Assembly: GCF_030269125.1 (NCBI RefSeq)
Contig: NZ_BSSM01000005.1
Span: 1-64,000, forward strand
DNA: 64,000 bases
Source: Streptomyces hygroscopicus subsp. hygroscopicus
GTDB taxonomy: Bacteria; Actinomycetota; Actinomycetes; Streptomycetales; Streptomycetaceae
Direction of reading: 5' to 3'
The notes under the pieces are model-generated. The model did no database searches. It had not been told where the DNA came from and saw only the letters and a program-made list of their open reading frames with translations. The stretch's first letter is position 1; each line of letters opens with the position of its first letter. Shown in pieces: positions 36,952-45,597 of the stretch. The position numbers and the translations under genes were made by a program.

Positions 36952-36983
36952 AAGCCTCCCGCCACGCAGGCGGGGGGCTTTCG
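36952..36983 (+). terminator. Terminator after the Dabb gene
   Basis: AAGCCTCCCGCC and GGCGGGGGGCTT form a 12-bp stem (one G-T) with a 5-nt loop, followed by TCG. Confidence 0.8.
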
Positions 36984-37123
36984 CGCGTCTCGCGCGTTTC
37001 ACGCCCCAACTCGTCGATGTTTGAAAACAACACGGCGTTACCGGGTGCTTGCACACAGTGCACATGTCTTGTGATGCTATGACCGCTTTTGACGGATGAT
37101 TGACCGAAGAGGTGGCGTTGACC

Positions 37124-37954
37124 GTGCCGGCCAGTACTGCGCCGCCCCAGGAGGAGGCCCCCGTCCCCGCCTCTGTGCCCCCAGGGAAACGCCGCGGCGC
37201 GGACACCCGGGCCCTGACCCAGGTGCTCTTCGCCGAGCTGAAGCAGCTCACTCCCGGCACCCCGGAGCACAACCGGGTACGGGGGGCGCTGATCGAGGCG
37301 AACCTCCCGCTCGTGCGCTACGCCGCCGCCCGCTTCCGCTCCCGCAACGAGCCCATGGAGGACGTGATCCAGGTCGGCACCATCGGCCTGATCAACGCCA
37401 TCGACCGCTTCGACCCGGACCGGGGCGTGCAGTTCCCGACCTTCGCCATGCCGACCGTGGTCGGCGAGATCAAGCGGTACTTCCGGGACAACGTCCGCAC
37501 CGTGCACGTGCCGCGCCGGCTGCACGAGCTGTGGGTGCAGGTCAACAGCGCCACCGAGGATCTGACCACGCTGCACGGCCGCTCCCCCTCCACCGCCGAG
37601 ATCGCCGAGCGGCTGCGGATCAGCGAGGAGGAGGTGCTCAGCTGCATCGAGGCGGGCCGCTCGTACCACGCCACCTCCCTGGAGGCCGCGCAGGAGGGCG
37701 ACGGGCTGCCCGGACTGCTGGACCGCATCGGCTACGAGGACCCGGCCCTGGACGGCGTGGAACACCGCGACCTGGTACGCCACCTCCTCGTCCAACTCCC
37801 CGAGCGCGAACAGCGGATCCTGCTGCTGCGCTACTACAGCAATCTCACCCAGTCACAGATCAGCGCGGAACTCGGCGTCTCCCAGATGCATGTCTCGCGG
37901 CTGCTCGCGCGCAGTTTCCAGAGGCTGCGCTCGGCGAACCGTATCGACGCATAA
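37124..37954 (+). CDS. sigF: RNA polymerase sigma factor SigF (SigB/SigF family)
   Basis: This sigma-70 group 3 factor (276 residues from the chosen start) directs late sporulation genes in S. coelicolor. Region 2 has [20 protein letters not shown] and [20 protein letters not shown], region 3 has [11 protein letters not shown], and region 4 has [23 protein letters not shown] 37124 gives the N-terminus recalled for SigF. TTG or GTG codons at 37100, 37112 and 37118 are alternatives, since GAAGAGG at 37106-37112 is nearer to 37118. An anti-sigma gene is not adjacent. Confidence 0.88.
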   Translation: MPASTAPPQEEAPVPASVPPGKRRGADTRALTQVLFAELKQLTPGTPEHNRVRGALIEANLPLVRYAAARFRSRNEPMEDVIQVGTIGLINAIDRFDPDRGVQFPTFAMPTVVGEIKRYFRDNVRTVHVPRRLHELWVQVNSATEDLTTLHGRSPSTAEIAERLRISEEEVLSCIEAGRSYHATSLEAAQEGDGLPGLLDRIGYEDPALDGVEHRDLVRHLLVQLPEREQRILLLRYYSNLTQSQISAELGVSQMHVSRLLARSFQRLRSANRIDA

Positions 37955-38194
37955 CGGCCCGGAACGACGCCGCCGCAGGGTCGCCGACGTATAACAGAGC
38001 CCCGGACGCATACCGGTCAGGTCGGCGGTCGCACAGTGGGCGCACCGAAGCACGCACCCGAACAGCCCTGCATCGCAAACCCGATCGAGCGCTCACCGCC
38101 GCGAGCGATTCGCTCACCAGGGCCGTTGCCGACAGCCGCGAGCCGAAAGCCCGTCAGACCCCTTTTCTCCAGCGGTGATTCGGATCTCTCGTGT

Positions 38195-38229
38195 CGACAT
38201 GTCACTACAGCGTGTTGCCGACATGTGAC
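38195..38229 (+). repeat. Direct repeat upstream of sigN, 24-bp period
   Basis: CGACATGTCAC (38195-38205) and CGACATGTGAC (38219-38229) lie just upstream of the candidate sigN promoter. Each contains the palindrome ACATGT. Confidence 0.6.
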
Positions 38230-38245
38230 ATTCTGCGGAAGATGC

Positions 38246-38271
38246 GTTTGCCGGGGCCCCGGCACCGGTAT
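38246..38271 (+). promoter_or_regulatory. SigB-type promoter of sigN
   Basis: GTTT at 38246-38249 and CGGTAT at 38266-38271 with a 16-nt spacer resemble the GTTT-N(14-16)-GGGTAT consensus of the SigB/SigF family. This suggests that sigN is controlled by a sigma factor of its own family. Confidence 0.55.
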
Positions 38272-38339
38272 TCAGGTGAAGGCTGCGTTGCACGACCGAC
38301 GGCGCGGCCGCGACCGTCCCGCGACCCGAAGGGGGTGGC

Positions 38340-39254
38340 ATGTCCGCAGAACAGGGCAGCTCGAAGGTGCTGACGCCCGCGAAGAGCGAGGCGGCGCCCA
38401 AGGAGCTCGACGCACTCGACGTCCTCGACGGCATCGAGGGCGTCACGTCCCTCGACGCCGTGCCTGCCCCGGCCACCCCCGCCACGGGCGAGGCCATCGA
38501 CACCCGCACCCTGTCCCGCTCCCTCTTCCTGCGGCTCGCCGCGCTGGACGAGAACAGCCCCGAGCGCGCCTACGTCCGGGACACCCTGATCGAGCTGAAC
38601 CTGCCGCTGGTCCGCTACGCGGCGGCCCGCTTCCGCTCGCGCAACGAGCCGATGGAGGACATCGTCCAGGTCGGCACCATCGGCCTGATCAAGGCGATCG
38701 ACCGCTTCGACTGCGAACGGGGCGTGGAGTTCCCCACGTTCGCGATGCCGACGGTGGTCGGCGAGATCAAGCGCTTCTTCCGCGACACCTCCTGGTCGGT
38801 GCGCGTCCCGCGCCGCCTCCAGGAGCTGCGCCTGGCCCTCACCAAGGCCAGCGACGAACTGTCGCAGAAGCTGGACCGCTCCCCGACGGTGACCGAACTG
38901 GCCGCCGTGCTGGGCGTCTCCGAGGAGGACGTGGTCGACGGCCTCGCGGTCGGCAACGCGTACACCGCCTCCTCGCTGGACTCCCCGGCCCCGGAGGACG
39001 ACGGCGGCGAGGGCTCCCTGGCCGACCGGCTCGGCTACGAGGACACCGCGCTGGAGGGCGTGGAGTACCGCGAGTCCCTCAAGCCGCTGCTGGCCAAGCT
39101 CCCGCCCCGGGAGCGGCGGATCATCATGCTGCGCTTCTTCGCCAACATGACCCAGTCGCAGATCGGCGAGGAGGTCGGCATCTCCCAGATGCACGTCTCC
39201 CGGCTGCTCACCAGGACGCTGGCCCAGCTGCGCGAGGGCCTGATCTCGGACTGA
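38340..39254 (+). CDS. sigN: RNA polymerase sigma factor SigN (SigB/SigF family)
   Basis: The 304-residue factor is paralogous to the upstream SigF. Region 2 has [20 protein letters not shown] and [17 protein letters not shown], region 3 [14 protein letters not shown], and region 4 [19 protein letters not shown]. An N-terminal acidic extension of about 50 residues is present. GAAGGGGG lies 6 nt before ATG 38340. The name comes from gene order beside sigF in S. coelicolor; sigN there is linked to stress and aerial-growth development. Confidence 0.85.
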   Translation: MSAEQGSSKVLTPAKSEAAPKELDALDVLDGIEGVTSLDAVPAPATPATGEAIDTRTLSRSLFLRLAALDENSPERAYVRDTLIELNLPLVRYAAARFRSRNEPMEDIVQVGTIGLIKAIDRFDCERGVEFPTFAMPTVVGEIKRFFRDTSWSVRVPRRLQELRLALTKASDELSQKLDRSPTVTELAAVLGVSEEDVVDGLAVGNAYTASSLDSPAPEDDGGEGSLADRLGYEDTALEGVEYRESLKPLLAKLPPRERRIIMLRFFANMTQSQIGEEVGISQMHVSRLLTRTLAQLREGLISD

Positions 39255-39643
39255 GGCCTCCCGTCCGACGGCACGTCAGCCGTCATGGCCCGGTGCTTCG
39301 TCACGGGCCGCTTCGTACGACGACATGGCCACCCGGCCGCCGGCGCGCCCTCGCGGGAGCCTCGGCGGCCGTCGTGCGTCTGGGCACGGCACAGGGCGCG
39401 TGGGCCGGTTCGGGCGGGTCCCACGCGCGTCGGCGGCCCCGGACGGAGCACACCCGGGTCACCCTCCCCGCCGGCGCGGGCCCCGGCGCGCGTACGGGGC
39501 CCGGGTGCGGGTGACGGACGTACGACGCCCACCCCCGCCCCTCCGGCCCCGGCTCCCGCGGATCTCTCCCGGGGCAAGCCGACGACGGCGGACGGGAAGC
39601 GGCGCCGGTGCCAGGAGGTGACCGTGGGATTCGGGCGCGCGGG
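39255..39643. other. Stretch downstream of sigN
   Basis: Apart from the doubtful small secreted frame, this stretch of about 390 bases holds only a weak hairpin (GACGGC / GCCGTC, 39267-39284) near the sigN stop. Confidence 0.4.
39293..39514 (+). CDS. Possible small secreted protein or remnant
   Basis: From GTG 39293 a 73-codon frame gives a twin-Arg/basic start and GRRRALAGASAAVV followed by LGTAQGAWA. This reads like a signal peptide with cleavage after AWA, though an Arg interrupts the hydrophobic core. The remaining 35 residues are basic and low-complexity. No ribosome-binding site is seen. It could be a decayed exported protein or chance. Confidence 0.25.
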   Translation: MLRHGPLRTTTWPPGRRRALAGASAAVVRLGTAQGAWAGSGGSHARRRPRTEHTRVTLPAGAGPGARTGPGCG

Positions 39644-39847
39644 TTACTTCAGCGCGAGCCAGGCGACGCCGGCCACGACCACGAGCGCCACGATGACGCC
39701 GATGATCACGCCGACCCGGGGGCCGGAGCCGGCGGAGGCGGCGGGCTGCTGCTGGCGGCCCTGGGGGGCCTCGTCGACGAACGCGCGGAACATCTGGGTG
39801 CTGCCGGCGGGGTCGTAATTGCCCTGGGGGCCCTGGGTGTTAGCCAT
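39644..39847 (-). CDS. Small tail-anchored membrane protein (67 aa)
   Basis: The 67-residue protein has a hydrophilic Gly/Gln-rich N-terminal half (ANTQGPQGNYDPAGSTQMFR) and a single C-terminal helix (VGVIIGVIVALVVVAGVAWL) ending in ALK, so it is a candidate tail-anchored protein. ATG 39847 has AAGGT about 10 nt upstream. I recognise no family name. It is divergent from the MarR operon. Confidence 0.7.
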   Translation of the reverse strand: MANTQGPQGNYDPAGSTQMFRAFVDEAPQGRQQQPAASAGSGPRVGVIIGVIVALVVVAGVAWLALK

Positions 39848-40003
39848 GGCCCGAGACCTTAGCGAAGACGGGCCGGGGCGCCCAAGCGGGGGGCCACCGG
39901 GACAGACGGGGACAGTCCCCGCACGCCCACCCGCATGTTCACAACCGCAACGCTTGCCTTTGCCAAGGCTTTGCACGGGCATCCCGCTATTTATTTGCCT
40001 GTA

Positions 40004-40027
40004 GCAACCAACGCGACTTATGGTTGC
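40004..40027. promoter_or_regulatory. Candidate MarR operator
   Basis: GCAACCA and TGGTTGC form perfect 7-bp arms with a 10-nt spacer, 27 nt upstream of the marR-type gene. A further TTGCC/AAGGC pair lies near 39955-39970. Confidence 0.6.
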
Positions 40028-40053
40028 CCCAAGCAACGAATACGGGAGGTGTG

Positions 40054-40548
40054 ATGGCCGAGCATGCGCAGTTTGAAGAGCTTGCGCGTCAGCTCAGCGC
40101 CGTCGGCGCCGTGAAACGGGACCTCGTGCGGATGCTGCCGTCCGACTGTCCGGGCGGCTCGGCGGCCGTGCTGACCCTGCTCGGCCGCCATGGCGACATG
40201 CGCATGAGCAAGCTCGCCGAGCTGCTCGCCGTCGACCTGTCGGTGACCAGCCGGCATGTGGCGCACGTCGAGGCCCGCGGCTGGATCGAGCGGCACCCGG
40301 ACCCGGCGGACAAGCGCTCGCGCATCCTGCGCCTGACGCCCGAGGGCCTGAAGGAACTCGACGAGCTGTCGCAGCGGACCTCACAGCGGCTCGCCGAGCG
40401 CCTCGGCGACTGGACCGACGACGAGGTCGCCCAGCTCATCCATCTGATGACCCGCCTGCGCTCCGCCTTCGGTGACTGCCGGTCCGCCCAGGCCCGGCCA
40501 CCCGCTCCCGTGATCGAAGAGACCACCCGTACACCCGCAAGCACGTAA
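40054..40548 (+). CDS. MarR family transcriptional regulator
   Basis: The 164-residue protein has a winged helix-turn-helix with MRMSKLAELLAVDLSVTSRH and a wing RHPDPADKRSRILRLTPEG, flanked by helices for dimerisation. It starts MAEHAQFEELARQL after GGGAGG (40044-40049). The gene lies 13 nt before the exporter gene, so it probably represses its own operon through the inverted repeat upstream and is released by an exported ligand. The ligand is unknown. Confidence 0.92.
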   Translation: MAEHAQFEELARQLSAVGAVKRDLVRMLPSDCPGGSAAVLTLLGRHGDMRMSKLAELLAVDLSVTSRHVAHVEARGWIERHPDPADKRSRILRLTPEGLKELDELSQRTSQRLAERLGDWTDDEVAQLIHLMTRLRSAFGDCRSAQARPPAPVIEETTRTPAST

Positions 40549-40561
40549 GAAAAGGAAGCCC

Positions 40562-43135
40562 ATGGCAACGACCACACCAGCCGGTGTGCGGGCTCACGCC
40601 AAGCACGGGGGAGGCTCCTCGGCGGGCGACGCCCCGATGTCGCACCGGCAGATCATGGAGGCGCTGTCCGGCCTGCTGCTGGGCCTGTTCGCCGCCATCC
40701 TGTCGTCGACGATCGTCACCAACGCCCTCCCGACGATCATCAAGGACCTCGGCGGCGGTCAGTCCGCCTACACCTGGGTCGTCACCGCGGCCCTGCTGGC
40801 GATGACCGCCTCCGTGCCGCTGTGGGGCAAGCTCGCCGACCTGGTGAGCAAGAAGGCGCTCGTCCAGATATCCCTGGTCATCTATGTGGCCGGTTCGGTC
40901 ATCGCCGGTCTCGCGCAGAACCCGGCGATGCTGATCACCGCCCGTGTGGTGCAGGGCCTCGGCGCCGGCGGTCTGTCCGCCCTGGTCCAGGTCATCCTGG
41001 CCGCGATGATCTCCCCCCGCGAGCGCGGCCGGTACTCCGGCTACACCGGTGCCACCTTCGCCGTGGCCACCGTCGGCGGTCCGCTGCTCGGCGGTGTCAT
41101 CACCGACACCAGCTGGCTCGGCTGGCGCTACTGCCTGTTCGTCGGCATCCCCTTCGCGCTGATCGCGCTGGTCGTCCTGCAGAAGACCCTGCACCTGCCC
41201 GTCGTCAGGCGCGAGGTCAAGGTCGACTGGCTCGGCGCCTTCCTGATCACCGCGGCCGCCTCGCTGCTGCTCATCTGGGTGACCTTCGCCAACGACAAGT
41301 ACGACTGGCTGTCCTGGCAGACGTACGTGATGGTGGGCGGCACGATCGTGCTCACGCTGCTGTTCGTCCTCACCGAGTCCAGGGCCTCCGAGCCGATCAT
41401 CCCGCTGCGCCTGTTCCGCAACCGCACGATCACCCTGGCCTCGCTGGCCTCGCTGTTCGTCGGTGTCGGCATGTACGCGGGCACCGTCTTCTTCTCGCAG
41501 TACTTCCAGCTGGCGCGGGACAAGTCGCCGACCATGTCCGGCGTGATGACCATCCCGATGATCGGTGGTCTGTTCATCTCCTCCATGATCTCCGGGCGGA
41601 TCATCACCAACACCGGACGCTGGAAGAACTGGCTGGTCGCCGGCGGTCTGTTCCTCACGGCGGGCCTGGCCCTGCTCAGCCTGATGCGCTACGACACCCC
41701 GTACTGGCAGCTGTCCGTCTACATGGCGCTCGTGGGCGTCGGCGTCGGCATGATGATGCAGAACCTGGTGCTGTCCACGCAGAACCAGGTCGCCCCGAAG
41801 GACCTGGGCGCCGCCTCCTCCACGGTGAGCTTCTTCCGCTCCCTCGGCGGCGCGGTCGGCGTCGGCGTGCTCGGCTCGGTCATGTCGGACCGGATCAGCC
41901 ACTACGCCAGGAACAGCATCGGCGAACTCGGCCTGAAGGAGCGGATGGCCGCGGCCAAGGCCGTGAGCGGCGGCGAGCTGCCCGACATGAACCGGCTGCC
42001 CCTGCCGATCCGTCATTGGCTGGAAAGCGCCTACGGCCACGGCATCGCCGACGTCTTCCTCTACGCGGCACCCTGCGCCCTGGTCGCCTTCGTCGTGGTG
42101 ATGTTCATCAAGGAGGTCCCGCTGCGGACGACCGGCGCGCTGGTCCAGGCCGCGCAGGAGAGGACCGGGACGACGGCCGAGGCCGCCGCGCCCGTCGAGA
42201 CCACGCTGGAGAACGCCATGCAGAACGTGCCGGGTGAGCCCGTCCAGGAGAAGGTGCCCAGCCTGACCGCGTCCGCCCCGGCGGGCGGTGCCGCCGAGTC
42301 CCCGGTCGCCGCGGCCGCCACCGCGGCGCCGATGACGGCCGTCGCGACCGTCGCCGAGTCCGGCTCGGGCGGCGACGGCACCCCGGTGCACGGTTTCGTC
42401 CGCGGCGCCGAGAGCGCCCCGGTCCCGCGGGCCGCGGTCACCCTGATCTCGCTGGCCGGCCGGCAGCTGGGCCGCTCCGTCGCCCAGGCCGACGGCTCCT
42501 ACACGCTGGCCGCCCCCGGCACCGGCAGCTACGTCCTGATCGCCTCCGCCGACGGCTACCAGCCGCAGGCCTCCACCGTCGTGGTGGGCGAGGAACCCCT
42601 GTCGTACGACATCCTGCTCAGCGGCACCAGCGGGCTGGCCGGTGTGGTGCGGGCGACCGGGAGCGCGCTGCCGGTCGAGGACGCCATGGTGATCGTCACC
42701 GATGTGCGCGGTGACCTGCTGGCCACCGCCGCCACCGGTGAGCAGGGCGACTTCTCCTTCACCGACCTGGTGCCCGGTCCGGTGACCGTCGCCGTCAACG
42801 CGAGCGGCTTCCGGCCGCGCGCGCTGCCCGTCGAGGTCGCCGCCGCCGGCGTCACCCGCGTCGACGTCGACCTGGACGCCGGCGCCCGTCTCCAGGGTGT
42901 CGTCAAGGCCCCGCACGGCCCGCTGGCCGACGCCCGGGTGACCCTGGTCGACCAGGCGGGCAACGTGGTCGGCAGCGCCACCACCGGCGAGGACGGCGCG
43001 TACGCCTTCACCGACCTGGACAGCGGTGAGTACACCGTCATCGCGACCGGCTACCCGCCGGTGGCGACCGCGCTGACCGTCACCGGCACCGGCACCGACG
43101 GCCACGACATCGAACTCGCCCACCCCGGCGAGTAG
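40562..43135 (+). CDS. MFS drug exporter (DHA2-like) fused to three carboxypeptidase-regulatory-like domains
   Basis: The first 525 or so residues form a 14-helix DHA2/EmrB-QacA-type transporter, with LSSTIVTNALPTIIKDLGGG in helix 1, LWGKLADLVSKK as motif A, and ARVVQGLGAGGL as motif B. A 75-residue Ala/Pro linker follows. Three repeats of about 85 residues then begin near 608, 691 and 777, each with a GSYTL, GDFSF or GAYAF turn and an adjacent VTDVRGD or LVDQAGN strand. These are the beta-sandwich carboxypeptidase regulatory-like fold. Ordinary family members lack them and are about 500 residues. If the last helix ends inside, the domains are cytosolic; topology needs checking. The gene is cotranscribed with marR and probably with the YceI gene. 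Confidence 0.88.
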   Translation: MATTTPAGVRAHAKHGGGSSAGDAPMSHRQIMEALSGLLLGLFAAILSSTIVTNALPTIIKDLGGGQSAYTWVVTAALLAMTASVPLWGKLADLVSKKALVQISLVIYVAGSVIAGLAQNPAMLITARVVQGLGAGGLSALVQVILAAMISPRERGRYSGYTGATFAVATVGGPLLGGVITDTSWLGWRYCLFVGIPFALIALVVLQKTLHLPVVRREVKVDWLGAFLITAAASLLLIWVTFANDKYDWLSWQTYVMVGGTIVLTLLFVLTESRASEPIIPLRLFRNRTITLASLASLFVGVGMYAGTVFFSQYFQLARDKSPTMSGVMTIPMIGGLFISSMISGRIITNTGRWKNWLVAGGLFLTAGLALLSLMRYDTPYWQLSVYMALVGVGVGMMMQNLVLSTQNQVAPKDLGAASSTVSFFRSLGGAVGVGVLGSVMSDRISHYARNSIGELGLKERMAAAKAVSGGELPDMNRLPLPIRHWLESAYGHGIADVFLYAAPCALVAFVVVMFIKEVPLRTTGALVQAAQERTGTTAEAAAPVETTLENAMQNVPGEPVQEKVPSLTASAPAGGAAESPVAAAATAAPMTAVATVAESGSGGDGTPVHGFVRGAESAPVPRAAVTLISLAGRQLGRSVAQADGSYTLAAPGTGSYVLIASADGYQPQASTVVVGEEPLSYDILLSGTSGLAGVVRATGSALPVEDAMVIVTDVRGDLLATAATGEQGDFSFTDLVPGPVTVAVNASGFRPRALPVEVAAAGVTRVDVDLDAGARLQGVVKAPHGPLADARVTLVDQAGNVVGSATTGEDGAYAFTDLDSGEYTVIATGYPPVATALTVTGTGTDGHDIELAHPGE

Positions 43136-43141
43136 TTCCCC

Positions 43142-43194
43142 CCGGCCCGTGGCAGGGCACGCTCCGAGCGGAGCTGCCCGGCGCCACGGGCCGG
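43142..43194 (+). terminator. Nested hairpin between exporter and YceI genes
   Basis: The outer arms CCGGCCCGTGGC and GCCACGGGCCGG enclose GGGCA/TGCCC and GCTCC/GGAGC. It is followed by TTTCC. It could terminate transcription or reduce read-through into the YceI gene. Confidence 0.7.
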
Positions 43195-43237
43195 TTTCCT
43201 ACGACCGATTCGCAAGGCCTTGCAGGGAGAAAACGGG

Positions 43238-44059
43238 ATGGGACTGACCGCGAAGATCCGTACGCGGGACGGGTGGGCCGTGTCGCACGCGGTCGTCACG
43301 GTGACCGACATGACCGGTACGCAGGTGCTGCGGGCCGAGGCGGACGCCGAGGGGGCCGTACGGGACGCCACCGAGCTGACTCCGGGGGCGTACACCGTGA
43401 TCGTGACGGCCGTCGGGTACGCGCCGGCCGCGTCCAGCGCGATCGTCACCGCGAGCGGCCGGGCCGAGGTCGGCACCGTGACCCTCGCCCGGCAGGGCGG
43501 CACCGAGCTGCCGCCGCCCGGTCCCTGGACGATCGACCCGGCGCACTCCTCGGTCGCGGCGGTCGCCCAGCACCTGGGGATCTCCAGCGTGCACGGCCGG
43601 TTCACCGAGTTCGGCGGCACCATCGAGATCGCGCCGGACGACGTCGCCAAGTCCCGGGTGGAGGCGGTGATCAAGGCCGGGTCCATCGACACCGGCAACG
43701 GCATGCGCGACACGCACCTGCGCTCCGGTGACTTCCTCGACGTCGAGAACCACCCGGAGATCGCCTACCGCTCCACCGGGCTGACCCAGGCGGGCCCGGA
43801 CCGCTGGACCGTGCACGGCGAGCTGTCCCTGCACGGCGTGGTGCGCCAGGTGGACCTCGACCTCGCCTACCTCGGCACCGGCGCCGACCCCTGGGGCGGT
43901 ACCCGCGCCGCCTTCCGCGCCACGGCGGAGCTGCACCGCGAGGACTTCGCGATGAACTACAACCAGGTGCTCCAGGCGGGCATCGCCGCCATCGGCACCA
44001 CGCTGAAGGTGCAGCTGGACGTCCAGGCGGTGCAGGGCGACAGCCTGCCGGCCGCCTGA
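43238..44059 (+). CDS. YceI family protein with N-terminal carboxypeptidase-regulatory-like domain
   Basis: The 273-residue protein starts with an 85-residue beta-sandwich of the same type as the exporter's C-terminal repeats (DGWAVSHAVVTVTDMTG, ELTPGAYTVIVTAVGY). The YceI lipocalin-like domain then begins at PWTIDPAHSSVAAVAQH and includes NGMRDTHLRSGDFLDVENHP and FAMNYNQVLQAG. YceI proteins bind long lipophilic molecules such as isoprenoids. There is no signal peptide, so it should act in the cytosol. ATG 43238 has GGGAG about 9 nt upstream. Confidence 0.9.
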   Translation: MGLTAKIRTRDGWAVSHAVVTVTDMTGTQVLRAEADAEGAVRDATELTPGAYTVIVTAVGYAPAASSAIVTASGRAEVGTVTLARQGGTELPPPGPWTIDPAHSSVAAVAQHLGISSVHGRFTEFGGTIEIAPDDVAKSRVEAVIKAGSIDTGNGMRDTHLRSGDFLDVENHPEIAYRSTGLTQAGPDRWTVHGELSLHGVVRQVDLDLAYLGTGADPWGGTRAAFRATAELHREDFAMNYNQVLQAGIAAIGTTLKVQLDVQAVQGDSLPAA

Positions 44060-44069
44060 TCCCCGGACG

Positions 44070-44107
44070 GAGGGCCCGCCGACCGGATGCCGGTTCGGCG
44101 GGCCCTC
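44070..44107 (+). terminator. Terminator after the YceI gene
   Basis: A perfect 13-bp stem (GAGGGCCCGCCGA and complement) with a 12-nt loop lies 11 nt after the stop. Confidence 0.85.
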
Positions 44108-44156
44108 GTCATGTCACTGCGTCATCGCCGCGTCATGCCGATCCGTATGTCGTGCG

Positions 44157-44897
44157 CTAGTTGTCCGTCGCGCCCACGATGCGGCGGGCCAGATCGCGGA
44201 GCTTGACGTTCTCCCGCTGGGAGGCGCGCACCAGACTCTCGAAGGCCGCCTGTGCGTCGATGTCCAGACGTTCCATCAGGATGCCGGTGGCCTGTCCGAT
44301 CAGGTCCCGGGTGTGCATGGCCTCCGTCAACTGCTCGCGCACCGTCACGGAGTTCAGGGCGAGGCCCACCTGCACGGTGAACAGCCGGCCGAGCCGCGCG
44401 GCCGTCTCGTCGAAGGCGCCGGGTTCGCGGGAGTACGCGGTCAGCACGGTCAGCCGGCGCTTGTCGGCGCGCAGCCGCATCGACAGCACCGAGCGCAGCT
44501 CCTGGGGTTCGCCGTCCGTACCGCCGCTGTCCGCGACCCGCACCACCGGCGAGGTCCACAGCCGCTCCCAGTGCGGCAGGTCGGGGGTGCCGGCCTCGCG
44601 CACGAGGTCATCGCTCCAGGCCACCGTGCGCAGCGACTCCCCGCGCTCGATCTCGCAGACCCCGGCGTGCTCGGCGCCGGGCAGCAGATGCACCGCGAGC
44701 CGGACCGCCGCGTCCAGCGTGGCACCCGGGGTGGCACTCTCGTGCAGCTCGCGGGCCGCCGCCGTCAGGGCCTCGGCCAGGTCGAGACCGCCCGGGGAAC
44801 GGGTCACCTCGAAGACGTCGTACGCGGAGAAGTCGTACGCGGAAAAGTCAGGCGTGGAAAAGTCGGACGCGGCCACCACGAACCTCTCGGATGACAT
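44157..44897 (-). CDS. GAF-ANTAR RNA-binding regulator
   Basis: The 246-residue protein has a GAF-like sensor domain (about residues 40-175, with ALNSVTVREQL at its end). A C-terminal ANTAR domain follows, with DLIGQATGILMERLDIDAQAAF. ANTAR domains bind paired hairpins in mRNA and act as antiterminators. ATG 44897 gives MSSERFVV; GTG 44951 upstream is an alternative start. The N-terminus contains FSAYD-type repeats encoded by 15-bp tandem units. The target RNA is unknown. Confidence 0.85.
   Translation of the reverse strand: MSSERFVVAASDFSTPDFSAYDFSAYDVFEVTRSPGGLDLAEALTAAARELHESATPGATLDAAVRLAVHLLPGAEHAGVCEIERGESLRTVAWSDDLVREAGTPDLPHWERLWTSPVVRVADSGGTDGEPQELRSVLSMRLRADKRRLTVLTAYSREPGAFDETAARLGRLFTVQVGLALNSVTVREQLTEAMHTRDLIGQATGILMERLDIDAQAAFESLVRASQRENVKLRDLARRIVGATDN
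44818..44877 (-). repeat. 15-bp tandem repeat inside the ANTAR gene, four units
   Basis: Units TCGTACGCGGAGAAG, TCGTACGCGGAAAAG, TCAGGCGTGGAAAAG and TCGGACGCGGCCACC decay outward. They encode DFSAY-like pentapeptides and keep the frame. Confidence 0.8.
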
Positions 44898-45081
44898 GAC
44901 CGTACGGCCATGCGCAGGAGAGCTCCGCAGCACATTCCCGACTGCGAGCACAGGACATCAGAACTTTAGCTGCTCCATTGCGGTGAAGTGACCTCCCGCC
45001 GGCGCCCGCGCACCCCGCCCGGACCCCCGGCGCGCCATGCCTGTGCCCAGCAGGGTCAGGCTGGATCGGCGGTCCGCGCCC

Positions 45082-45087
45082 TAGGCT
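45082..45087 (+). promoter_or_regulatory. Candidate -10 of the PPOX gene, leaderless layout
   Basis: TAGGCT, then 6 nt, then ATG 45094. There is no ribosome-binding site. Confidence 0.5.
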
Positions 45088-45093
45088 GCGACC

Positions 45094-45564
45094 ATGGCAC
45101 CGAACATCGCGACGAACACCCGTGTCTCCCTGGACGAGCTGCTGGACTTCGTACGGCCCCGCCACCGCGCGCTGCTGATCACCCGCCGCGCCGACGGCTC
45201 CCCGCAGGCCTCCCCGCTGACCTGCGGGGTCGACGACTCGGGACGGATCGTGGTCTCGACCTACCCGGAGCGGGCCAAGACCCGCAACGCCAAGCGGGAT
45301 CCGCGGGTGAGCGTGCTCGTGCTCAGCGACGACTGGAACGGCCCCTGGGTGCAGGTCGACGGCACCGCCGAGGTCGTCGACAGCCCCGACTCGGTGGAGC
45401 CGCTGGTCGAGTACTACCGCAACATCGCGGGGGAGCACCCCGACTGGGACGAGTACCGGGCGGCCATGCGCAAGCAGGGCAAGTCGATCATCCGGGTGAC
45501 GCCTGAGCGGTGGGGTCCGGTGGCGACCGGCGGATTCCCGGCGCGGCTGGTCGGCGGGGAGTGA
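45094..45564 (+). CDS. PPOX-class F420/flavin-dependent oxidoreductase
   Basis: The 156-residue protein has the split beta-barrel of the pyridoxamine-phosphate-oxidase-like family, with LLITRRADGSPQASPLTCGV and IVVSTYPERAKTRNAKRDPR. These resemble the TIGR03618 F420-dependent group. The cofactor assignment is inferred from family resemblance, and the substrate is unknown. The start appears leaderless. It is convergent with the TetR-type gene. Confidence 0.85.
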   Translation: MAPNIATNTRVSLDELLDFVRPRHRALLITRRADGSPQASPLTCGVDDSGRIVVSTYPERAKTRNAKRDPRVSVLVLSDDWNGPWVQVDGTAEVVDSPDSVEPLVEYYRNIAGEHPDWDEYRAAMRKQGKSIIRVTPERWGPVATGGFPARLVGGE

Positions 45565-45597
45565 CGAGCCTTCGGGGCCGGGCGCCCGACGGGCCGG

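Larger units (their letters stand above)
37955..38339. other. sigF - sigN intergenic region
   Basis: These 385 bases separate the two sigma genes and contain the direct repeat and stress-type promoter listed separately. No hairpin follows sigF closely. No gene is supported. Confidence 0.5.

Noticed and set aside
40436..43123. Long minus-strand frame across the MFS exporter
   Set aside because: The sequence is an antisense shadow with repetitive Gly/Gln/Asp composition and no start signals. The plus frame has clear helices and MFS motifs.
44818..44877. Tandem 15-bp repeats considered as a CRISPR-like array
   Set aside because: The units are contiguous without spacers, lie inside a coding frame and keep the reading frame.
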